From Flavobacterium denitrificans DSM 15936 (lineage in GTDB: Bacteria; Bacteroidota; Bacteroidia; Flavobacteriales; Flavobacteriaceae): a stretch of DNA of 64,000 bases. A program made the translations under genes and the position numbers. Of this stretch, positions 1-6,323 are shown piece after piece (the stretch's first letter is position 1; each line of letters opens with the position of its first letter). Where the stretch lies: NCBI RefSeq assembly GCF_000425445.1, contig NZ_KE384377.1, forward strand, positions 310,001 to 374,000. Reading direction: 5' to 3'. Under the pieces are notes generated by a model, which saw only the letters and a program-made list of their open reading frames with translations, was not told the origin of the DNA and ran no database searches.

Positions 1-31
1 ATATTTTACAAAGAGGCTAAAATGTTAGTAT

Positions 32-63
32 CTTAGAAACTTAGAGTCTTAGCAACTTAGAGT
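32..63. repeat. two direct 16-bp repeats of a CTTAG-word element
   Basis: Two adjacent 16-bp copies, CTTAGAAACTTAGAGT and CTTAGCAACTTAGAGT, lie directly downstream of the first gene. The same words recur at 44121-44166 and 45185-45252, where they form inverted arms. The pairing arm of this copy may lie left of the window edge. Confidence 0.7.
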
Positions 64-65
64 CT

Positions 66-629
66 TTATTTGCTTCCAAACAATTTACCAATAAAACCAG
101 CAATACCTCCTTTGCTTTTAGTCACAACAAGAACATCTGCTACATCAACTTTTCCGTCGCTGTTTTGGTCAAGACCAAATTGCATTCCGTATTTTGAAAT
201 CGTATCCATTATTCCTGAAGCTTGACCGCTGTTTCCTGAAATAGAATTTATAATGTCTGAAATTTGAAAACTGCTGTCGTTTGGATCTTTTGCTTTATTG
301 ACTAAAGAGCCTAAAATCTGTGGAATCAAATTAGAAGCCACTCCACTTGAATCTGCACTGCTCAATCCGAATTTTTCGCCTAGATTTCCACTTAATTGCT
401 GTTGTATTTGTTGCACAACAGGATTTGAACTGTCTATAGATGAATTTCCATTAAATAATCCTGCAATTTGTTCCGTTCCACCTTCAGAAACGATTTTTTG
501 TAATCCTGCAAAAATTGAATTACTTGTTTCGCTTAATACTGCTTCATTATGTTCGTTTGGAACCGCACTATTGTTTACAACAGCATCGCCTCCGTATTGC
601 TGTACTAATTGGGTTAATTGTTCAAACAT
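66..629 (-). CDS. DUF937-like protein with one EF-hand-like loop
   Basis: This 187-residue protein has no signal peptide. It is rich in Gln, Ser, Asn and Gly, with alternating small-residue helices that resemble DUF937 proteins. Near residues 150-165 it carries a calcium-type loop, DQNSDGKVDVADV, with acidic residues at the EF-hand/dockerin positions. The end, GGIAGFIGKLFGSK, is a short amphipathic segment. It lies 102 bp downstream of serA on the same strand, behind a strong terminator, so it probably has its own transcript. Calcium binding is an inference from the loop; the family assignment is moderate and the function unknown. Confidence 0.65.
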   Translation of the reverse strand: MFEQLTQLVQQYGGDAVVNNSAVPNEHNEAVLSETSNSIFAGLQKIVSEGGTEQIAGLFNGNSSIDSSNPVVQQIQQQLSGNLGEKFGLSSADSSGVASNLIPQILGSLVNKAKDPNDSSFQISDIINSISGNSGQASGIMDTISKYGMQFGLDQNSDGKVDVADVLVVTKSKGGIAGFIGKLFGSK

Positions 630-674
630 GATTTTTAGGATTTAGATTAGAACTCAAATTTAAACAAAAAAAGA

Positions 675-708
675 AAGGGATTTATTAAATAATGTTAATA
701 AATCCCTT
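675..708 (-). terminator. Rho-independent terminator after serA
   Basis: A perfect 14-bp stem (675-688 with 695-708) and a 6-nt loop are followed on the minus strand by a T-rich run. It sits just after the serA stop and separates it from the DUF937-like gene. Confidence 0.85.
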
Positions 709-731
709 GCAAGTAATTTAATTATAGTTAA

Positions 732-1682
732 TTAGCTTAACAAAGTAATGATTTGTGATGCTAATTCAGTACCAATTCTGTCTTGTGCTTCTCCTGTTGC
801 AGCTCCAATGTGAGGGGTCAAAGAGATTTTAGAGTGCATTAAGATTGCCATTTCTGGTTTTGGCTCGCTTTCAAAAACGTCTAAACCAGCAAAAGCAACT
901 TTTCCTGAATCTAAAGCTTTTACTAAAGCTACTTCATCAATAACTCCTCCACGAGCACAGTTTACAATTCCAACTCCGTCTTTCATGATTTCAAGTTCTT
1001 TCTCTCCAATGATGTAACCATCTTGAGCAGGAACGTGTAATGTAATGAAATCAGCTTCTTTAAATAAAGACTCTAGAGATTGAGAAACGATTTTAGTTGT
1101 AATTGATTGTCCGTCGAAAAATTCAACTTTTACATCTACTTCAGGAATAAAACTATCAGCAGCGATAACTTTCATTCCTAAACCAAGAGCCATTTTTGCA
1201 GTAGCTTGTCCGATACGACCAATACCAACAATACCTAAAGTTTTTCCTCTTAACTCAGTTCCGTTTGCGTAAGCTTTTTTCAAACCGTCAAAGTTAGAAT
1301 CACCTTCTAAAGGCATATTTCTGTTAGAATCATGTAAGAAACGAACACCAGAAAATAAGTGTCCGAATACCAATTCAGCAACAGATTCTGATGATGAAGC
1401 TGGAGTATTGATTACATGAATTCCTTTGCTTTTTGCATAATCCACATCGATATTATCCATACCAACACCACCACGACCGATGATTTTGATACCTGGACAA
1501 GCGTCGATAATATCTTTACGAACTTTAGTCGCGCTGCGCACTAAAATTACGTCAACATTATTTTCATTAATATAGTTAGCTACTTGTTCTTGAGCTACTT
1601 TTGTAGTGATAACTTCAAAACCACCTTTTTCTAAGGCTAGAATTCCGCTTTTAGAAATTCCGTCATTTGCTAATACTTTCAT
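732..1682 (-). CDS. serA: D-3-phosphoglycerate dehydrogenase, short type
   Basis: This cytosolic enzyme oxidises 3-phosphoglycerate to 3-phosphohydroxypyruvate with NAD+, the first step of serine synthesis. The Rossmann motif GIVGIGRIGQA lies near residue 150. The D-2-hydroxyacid dehydrogenase catalytic residues are present: Arg in NCARGGVID, a downstream Glu, and His in LTPHIGAAT near the end. At 316 residues it lacks the C-terminal ACT domain that gives serine feedback in longer SerA forms, so allosteric control by serine through that domain is not expected. It follows serC on the same strand after 229 bp holding a repeat element, so the two are neighbours but may not share one message. Confidence 0.95.
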   Translation of the reverse strand: MKVLANDGISKSGILALEKGGFEVITTKVAQEQVANYINENNVDVILVRSATKVRKDIIDACPGIKIIGRGGVGMDNIDVDYAKSKGIHVINTPASSSESVAELVFGHLFSGVRFLHDSNRNMPLEGDSNFDGLKKAYANGTELRGKTLGIVGIGRIGQATAKMALGLGMKVIAADSFIPEVDVKVEFFDGQSITTKIVSQSLESLFKEADFITLHVPAQDGYIIGEKELEIMKDGVGIVNCARGGVIDEVALVKALDSGKVAFAGLDVFESEPKPEMAILMHSKISLTPHIGAATGEAQDRIGTELASQIITLLS

Positions 1683-1773
1683 TGTGTATGTTGTTTTATT
1701 TGGTTAATCGTTAAATCGTTTATTTGTTTAATCGATTGAACCAACTATTTGATTTTTCTTTTTTTTTTATTTA

Positions 1774-1855
1774 GGAGCTAATCCCGCTATCCGTTCCAAT
1801 CTTTTTTGTTTTTAAAGAAAAAACAAAAAAGGATTTCCACTTCTATCGGGGCTAG
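1774..1855. repeat. dispersed hairpin element, copy A
   Basis: The conserved outer part begins GGAGCTAATCCCGCTATCCG and ends in a segment finishing ATCGGGGCTAG. Between them is a locus-specific perfect palindrome (1801-1813 pairs with 1819-1831). The second copy at 27848-27934 shares the outer words but has a different palindromic core. The element lies between serC and serA. Confidence 0.65.
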
Positions 1856-1911
1856 AAATCAGTATTCAATTCACATTTTCGGTTTCTGAAAACTGCGACT
1901 GCGACAGAAAA

Positions 1912-2982
1912 CTAAACTTTAGATTCCAATGCTTTCATTACATCAACTAAAACCTGAACGCTTTCAATTGGCATAGCATTGTAAATAGAAGCTCTGTAAC
2001 CACCAACAGAACGGTGTCCTGGCAATCCAGAAATGTTTGCAGCTTTCCATAAAGCGTCAAAAGTTTCAGTGTGTTCAGGATTGTTCAATAAGAAAGTTAC
2101 GTTCATGTTAGAACGGTCTTCAACTTTTGCAGCACCTTTAAATAATGGGTTTCTGTCGATTTCAGCGTAAAGTAATTCTGCTTTAGCATTGTTTAATTTT
2201 TCAACAGCAGCGATTCCGCCTTTTTCTTTAATCCATTGTAAAGTTAAAAGAGAAACGTAAACAGCAAAAACAGGTGGCGTATTGTACATACTTTCTCCTT
2301 TGATGTGTTTCGCGTAATCTAACATACTCGGAATCGTTTTTCCGTTTTTGCCTAAGATTTCTTCTTTAACCACTACTAAAGTAGTTCCTGCTGGTCCCAT
2401 ATTTTTTTGAGCACCTGCATAGATTAAGTCGAATTTAGAAAAATCTAATTCACGTGAAAAAATATCAGAACTCATATCGCACACAACCGGAACGTTAGTC
2501 GACGGGAATTCTTTCATTTGGGTTCCAAAAATGGTATTGTTGCTTGTACAGTGGAAATAATCAGCATCTGCTGGAATTTCGTAACCTTTTGGAACATAAG
2601 TATAATTGTCTTCTTTTGATGAAGCTACTACAACAGTCTCACCGAAAAGTTTAGCCTCTTTGATTGCCGCAGTTGCCCACGTGCCTGAATCTAAATAAGC
2701 CGCTTTTCCGTTTTCTTTCATTAAGTTGTATGGAGCCATTAAGAACGCTGTGCTGGCACCACCTTGTAAAAATAAAGCTTGGTATCCTTTTCCTTGAAGT
2801 CCTAATAATTCTAAAGCAAGGGAGCGAGCTTCTTCCATAACCGCAACGAAATCTTTGCTTCTATGCGAAATTTCAAGAATAGATAATCCTGAATCATTAA
2901 AATTTAAAATTGCTTTTGATGCCTTCTCAAAAACTTCCTGAGGTAAAATACTTGGTCCTGCGCTGTAGTTGTGTTTTTTCAT
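1912..2982 (-). CDS. serC: phosphoserine aminotransferase
   Basis: This PLP enzyme transfers the amino group of glutamate to 3-phosphohydroxypyruvate to make phosphoserine, the second step of serine synthesis. The protein is 356 residues from the ATG at 2982 (MKKHNYSAGPSILP). A longer frame to 3027 would need a TTG start and adds 15 residues not typical of the family. The PLP lysine lies in GAQKNMGPAGTT, and the C-terminal part contains the substrate segment GHRSVGGYRASIYNAM. It lies next to serA on the same strand, consistent with coordinated serine synthesis. Confidence 0.95.
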   Translation of the reverse strand: MKKHNYSAGPSILPQEVFEKASKAILNFNDSGLSILEISHRSKDFVAVMEEARSLALELLGLQGKGYQALFLQGGASTAFLMAPYNLMKENGKAAYLDSGTWATAAIKEAKLFGETVVVASSKEDNYTYVPKGYEIPADADYFHCTSNNTIFGTQMKEFPSTNVPVVCDMSSDIFSRELDFSKFDLIYAGAQKNMGPAGTTLVVVKEEILGKNGKTIPSMLDYAKHIKGESMYNTPPVFAVYVSLLTLQWIKEKGGIAAVEKLNNAKAELLYAEIDRNPLFKGAAKVEDRSNMNVTFLLNNPEHTETFDALWKAANISGLPGHRSVGGYRASIYNAMPIESVQVLVDVMKALESKV

Positions 2983-3074
2983 GGTTGTTGTTAATAGTCG
3001 AAATTTTAAAGATGCAAATTTCGGCAATACGAGACGAAAAAGCGATAAATTATTCGAAATAATTAAACATATTT

Positions 3075-4139
3075 TTACTTTGTTGTTAACAAAAACGTTA
3101 TAGTATCAACGTTATCTGCGTAATCCCACAATTGAGGCTTTTGAGTTTTGCCAAATGCAATGCTGTTTTTGATTAAATCATTGCTGACGATACACTGAAT
3201 TTGTTCAGAATCAGCTTCAAGACGCGACTGTAAATCCTCAATGTTTTCGTAAAATTCATAAAAAACGCTCGAGATAGGCGAGGCGTAACTAGAGTCTTCT
3301 TTTATAGTCAAAAATCCGTTGTCCAAAAGCTTGAAGTTGCTCATTAAAAATACGGCTTTGTTATAGTCGTAATTATTAGCGTATTTTTCATAATGAATCA
3401 CATCTTGATATTTGAACATCGCTTCAAAAAATCCATCAAAAGAATAATCTTTCGGAACAAAAAGTTTAGAAACATTTCGGCAGCCTAGTCCGAAATAACG
3501 GAAAATATCTTCACCCAAAGCTTCTAAATCTTCTTTGGATTCTTTTCCGTTCAAAACAGCAACAGAATTTCTGTTTTTTCTGATGATTGAAGGTTTGTCT
3601 TTAAAATAATATTCAAAGTAACGAGCAGTATTGTTGCTTCCGGTCGCAATTACGGTATCGAAATTTTCAAGTTTTCCTTCCACAAAAGTGATTTTATCTT
3701 TTAGATTTTCATCTACAGCAATTAAATATTTAGCCAAGAAAGGAAGTAGATGCTGATCGTTTGACGAAGTTTTAATTAAAGCTTTATTGCCTGTAATCAA
3801 AACGGATAAAAAATCATGAAAACCAACCAACGGAATGTTTCCGGCCAAAATTAAGGCAACAGTTTTTTCTTTTGGATTGGCATCAAAATTATACTTCGAA
3901 ATCCATTTTGTAATATTTTCTTCTGTCAGAGCTTCTGCCCAAGAATTTATAGCAAAATAAACTTGCTCTGGCGTGTACCAGCCATTATGAGATTGTGATA
4001 AATGAATCAGGTTTTCAAAATCATCAAAAAAAATGTCGTTATACAAAACGTCAGTTTTTTTTATCGATTCCTTTTCAGAGAACTGACTTAAAAAATTTCC
4101 TAATTCAACAAAAATACTTTTTTTTGTTTCTAATGTCAT
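3075..4139 (-). CDS. LuxC-type acyl-CoA reductase family protein
   Basis: This 354-residue protein belongs to the acyl-CoA reductase (LuxC) family, aldehyde-dehydrogenase-fold enzymes that reduce acyl thioesters to aldehydes with NADPH. The segment VALILAGNIPLVGFHD matches the nucleotide-binding region, and FGLGCRNVSKLFVP holds the likely catalytic cysteine. There is no LuxD, LuxE or luciferase nearby, so light production is not implied; the substrate is unknown. It is divergent from the ferredoxin at 4333 with closely spaced putative promoters, suggesting a shared redox context. Its stop is about 90 bp upstream of serC, so readthrough is possible. Confidence 0.85.
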   Translation of the reverse strand: MTLETKKSIFVELGNFLSQFSEKESIKKTDVLYNDIFFDDFENLIHLSQSHNGWYTPEQVYFAINSWAEALTEENITKWISKYNFDANPKEKTVALILAGNIPLVGFHDFLSVLITGNKALIKTSSNDQHLLPFLAKYLIAVDENLKDKITFVEGKLENFDTVIATGSNNTARYFEYYFKDKPSIIRKNRNSVAVLNGKESKEDLEALGEDIFRYFGLGCRNVSKLFVPKDYSFDGFFEAMFKYQDVIHYEKYANNYDYNKAVFLMSNFKLLDNGFLTIKEDSSYASPISSVFYEFYENIEDLQSRLEADSEQIQCIVSNDLIKNSIAFGKTQKPQLWDYADNVDTITFLLTTK

Positions 4140-4167
4140 AATGTTTGTTTATGAAGAGTTTTGATTG

Positions 4168-4175
4168 TAATTTTG
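4168..4175 (+). promoter_or_regulatory. putative -7 element for the ferredoxin gene
   Basis: TAATTTTG fits TAnnTTTG. It would give a leader of about 150 bases holding the AAAGTC/GACTTT repeat region, so this assignment is weaker than its minus-strand neighbour. Confidence 0.3.
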
Positions 4176-4177
4176 CA

Positions 4178-4185
4178 CAAAAATA
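4178..4185 (-). promoter_or_regulatory. putative -7 element for the acyl-CoA reductase gene
   Basis: CAAAAATA on the plus strand reads TATTTTTG on the minus strand and fits TAnnTTTG. It lies 38 bp before the start at 4139. Two bases away on the other strand is TAATTTTG (4168-4175), pointing at the ferredoxin. Confidence 0.45.
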
Positions 4186-4194
4186 AGCATAATT

Positions 4195-4326
4195 AAGTCG
4201 AAAGACAAAAGTCCAAAGTCGAAAGGTCGAAAGTTGAAAAGACTTTAATACTTTTACTTTTATACTTTCAAACTTTATGACAGACTTTATGACTTTAGAT
4301 TTTATGACTTTTAAACTTTAAGACTA
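4195..4326. repeat. AAGTC/GACTT word-repeat region
   Basis: The left half repeats words such as AAGTCGAAAG and the right half repeats their complement, GACTTTATGACTTT, so the stretch can fold on itself. It has no open reading frame and fills the leader of the ferredoxin gene. It has the same architecture as other intergenic hairpins here, but a different word. Confidence 0.6.
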
Positions 4327-4332
4327 AAAAAG

Positions 4333-4683
4333 ATGGCAATTATTATAACTGACGAATGCATTAATTGTGGGGCTTGCGAACCAGAGTGCCCAAATACAGC
4401 AATATATGAAGGTGCAGATGATTGGAGATATAAAGACGGAACAAGTCTTTCTGGAAAAGTAGTTTTACCTGACGGGACTGAGGTTGACGCTGAAGATGCG
4501 CAAACTCCAATTTCTGATGAAATCTATTATATCGTTCCAGGAAAATGTACAGAATGTAAAGGGTTTCATGATGAACCTCAATGTGCTGCTGTGTGTCCTG
4601 TTGATTGCTGCGTACCAGATGATAACCACGTAGAAGACGAAGAAACTTTGTTGAATAGACAGGCGTTTTTACACGGAGAATAA
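4333..4683 (+). CDS. dicluster 4Fe-4S ferredoxin
   Basis: This 116-residue soluble electron carrier begins with a first cluster motif, [12 protein letters not shown] (CxxCxxCxxxCP). A second set near residues 75-95 reads CTECKG...[10 protein letters not shown], where the spacing between the second and third cysteines is enlarged by an insert, as in bacterial FdxA/YfhL-like ferredoxins. The residues between the motifs form an acidic loop. It is divergent from the acyl-CoA reductase and is followed by a strong terminator, so it is transcribed alone. The redox partner is unknown. Confidence 0.9.
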   Translation: MAIIITDECINCGACEPECPNTAIYEGADDWRYKDGTSLSGKVVLPDGTEVDAEDAQTPISDEIYYIVPGKCTECKGFHDEPQCAAVCPVDCCVPDDNHVEDEETLLNRQAFLHGE

Positions 4684-4711
4684 TATTCTGAAGCTTAGAT
4701 TTCGGAACTTT

Positions 4712-4745
4712 AAAAAATCCTGAGTAAATATGCTCAGGATTTTTT
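4712..4745 (+). terminator. terminator after the ferredoxin gene
   Basis: A 13-bp stem (4712-4724 with 4733-4745) and an 8-nt loop are followed by a long T run. Confidence 0.9.
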
Positions 4746-4835
4746 TTTGTCTTTTTTTTTGATATTTATTCTTTATAATGCTGTGGCATAACGAATTATT
4801 TTGTTAATTTGATGTTAATATTCCAAAAGCAGCCT

Positions 4836-6002
4836 ATGGGGAGACTGGTACGTTTATTTATTCTATTATTTAGTATTACTGCTTTTGCGCAAAAATCTGA
4901 ATATTCTATTATTGTAAAAGATATCGAAACGCAATTGCCGATAGAAAATGCGACAGTAGTTATTATGAAGACTAAGCAAATTCTGTTAAGCAATAAGGAA
5001 GGCAAAGTCACTTTTATGCTTACAGGAGGTTCTAATATTGAAATTTCGCAAACAGATTATGAGACTTTGAATATTCGCTGGGTGTCTTTAAAAGATGATC
5101 AAAAGTTTGTGGTCTATTTGAAGAACAAGAATAACAAACTGGATGAAATTGTAGTTTCAAAGGAAAATCCTCAAAAAATCTTTCAAAAAATTGTGGCTAA
5201 TTCTAGGAAAAAATTAGCATCATCTTACAGATTAAAAGTCTATATAAGAGAATTTTTTATGCTCGATAATAAGTATTCCTATTATAATGATGGACTAGTT
5301 AATTTTCAGTTTTCTGTAAATCAAAAAAAATCGAGTACGACATTGTTAGTAGAGCAAAATAGATCCTATGGCTTGCTTGAGGCTGATGTGAGTGCTGATT
5401 TAAAAGGTTATAATTTGAATAACATCATGGAGAATTATTCGAATTTAAAATATTTTGACCCTGTTCTAGATCCGAAAACGAAAAAAGAATACGATTTTAC
5501 AACAACGGGACATCCAAATAATAAAGATTATTATGTGCTGAAAATCACACCTCTGGACAAGTCGAAAAAGGCATTAGATACTTTTGAAATTGTCTATGAT
5601 CCTGTTAAAAAACTGATTGTAGAATATATGATTACGATAGAGCCAAGAAATTTGATGCAAATTGAAGAGCAAACAAAGGCAGGTTCAAAAAATGTAACCA
5701 AATCTAATATAAGGGTCAGTTACAGAATCGATGGCGAAAATTATTATTTGTTGAGTTCGAATGAAGAAATCGCGTATAATCTTGTTTTGAAAGAACAAAT
5801 TAAGAAAATTGAGGTTCGAAATAGTTTTACAACAACACATTTTAATAGACAAAATTTCACTTATAAGGAAAGCGATGTTTTTAAAGAGAAAACGCTTTTC
5901 AATAAAAAGAATAAAATCATGACCAATTATTGGGATATTTCTGGTTTTGTCGCGACTGATGAAGAAAAAGCAATTATAGCTGGTTTAGATTATAAGCTTT
6001 AA
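4836..6002 (+). CDS. exported carboxypeptidase-like regulatory domain protein
   Basis: From the ATG at 4836 the protein has 388 residues and begins with a signal peptide (GRLVRLFILLFSITAFAQ), probably cut before Gln. In-frame TTG 4809 and ATG 4812 would only add residues before the signal. After the signal is a beta-sandwich segment of about 80 residues (IVKDIETQLPIENATVVI) typical of CarboxypepD_reg domains. The rest, about 290 residues, is beta-rich and matches the architecture of exported Bacteroidota proteins of unknown function. No plug or C-terminal barrel signature is seen, so it is not itself a TonB receptor. A periplasmic or outer-membrane-associated location is inferred. Confidence 0.75.
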   Translation: MGRLVRLFILLFSITAFAQKSEYSIIVKDIETQLPIENATVVIMKTKQILLSNKEGKVTFMLTGGSNIEISQTDYETLNIRWVSLKDDQKFVVYLKNKNNKLDEIVVSKENPQKIFQKIVANSRKKLASSYRLKVYIREFFMLDNKYSYYNDGLVNFQFSVNQKKSSTTLLVEQNRSYGLLEADVSADLKGYNLNNIMENYSNLKYFDPVLDPKTKKEYDFTTTGHPNNKDYYVLKITPLDKSKKALDTFEIVYDPVKKLIVEYMITIEPRNLMQIEEQTKAGSKNVTKSNIRVSYRIDGENYYLLSSNEEIAYNLVLKEQIKKIEVRNSFTTTHFNRQNFTYKESDVFKEKTLFNKKNKIMTNYWDISGFVATDEEKAIIAGLDYKL

Positions 6003-6121
6003 AAATGAGAAAATGAGAAAATGAGAAAATGAGGAAATGAGGAAATGAGGAAATGAGGAAATGAGAAAATGAGAAAATGAGGAAATGTGGAAATGTGGAA
6101 ATGTGGAAATGTGGAAATGAG
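6002..6121. repeat. exact 8-bp tandem repeat, 15 copies
   Basis: The array is 15 uninterrupted 8-bp units, starting on the last base of the preceding TAA stop. Three unit types occur in blocks: four AAAATGAG, four GAAATGAG, two AAAATGAG, four GAAATGTG and a final GAAATGAG. The block order suggests expansion by slipped-strand copying. It is a candidate variable-number locus; I see no coding or CRISPR features. Confidence 0.95.
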
Positions 6122-6132
6122 AATTTAAGCAT

Positions 6133-6165
6133 AAAAAATCCTGAACTTTTGGTTCAGGATTTTTT
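6133..6165 (+). terminator. terminator after the 8-bp repeat array
   Basis: A 14-bp stem (6133-6146 with 6152-6165) around TTTTG, with T and A runs on both sides, can stop the upstream gene and possibly also transcription from the TonB receptor side. Confidence 0.85.
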
Positions 6166-6174
6166 ATTTATTGT

Positions 6175-6310
6175 CAGGTTGAACAAAGACTGACGATTCT
6201 CTTTGTCGAGCTTCTAGCGTGTCCTTCGACTTCGCTCAGGAATGCAAAAAGTGAGAATAATTTTTATAGTCAAATATTCAGTTTTTCAGGCTGAGCAAAG
6301 CCGGAGCCCT
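6175..6310. repeat. diverged repeats with CTTCGACTTCGCTCAGGA words
   Basis: Two diverged direct copies, CAGGTTGAACAAAGACTGA (6175-6193) and CAGGCTGAGCAAAGCCGGA (6288-6306), flank an inverted-type word, TCCTTCGACTTCGCTCAGGA (6222-6241). No reading frame is seen. The region appears to be a remnant of an intergenic repeat family next to the 3' end of the TonB receptor gene. Confidence 0.5.
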
Positions 6311-6323
6311 TGTTTGGAAATGT

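Noticed and set aside
298..645. Plus-strand reading frame antisense to the first gene
   Set aside because: It lies entirely over a well-supported minus-strand gene, has no recognisable domain and an unnatural Cys/Pro-rich composition.
3075..4139. Bioluminescence (lux) locus
   Set aside because: Only a LuxC-family reductase is present; luxA, luxB, luxD and luxE are absent.
6002..6121. CRISPR-like short repeats
   Set aside because: The units are 8 bp, contiguous and without spacers, and no cas gene is near; it is a simple tandem repeat.
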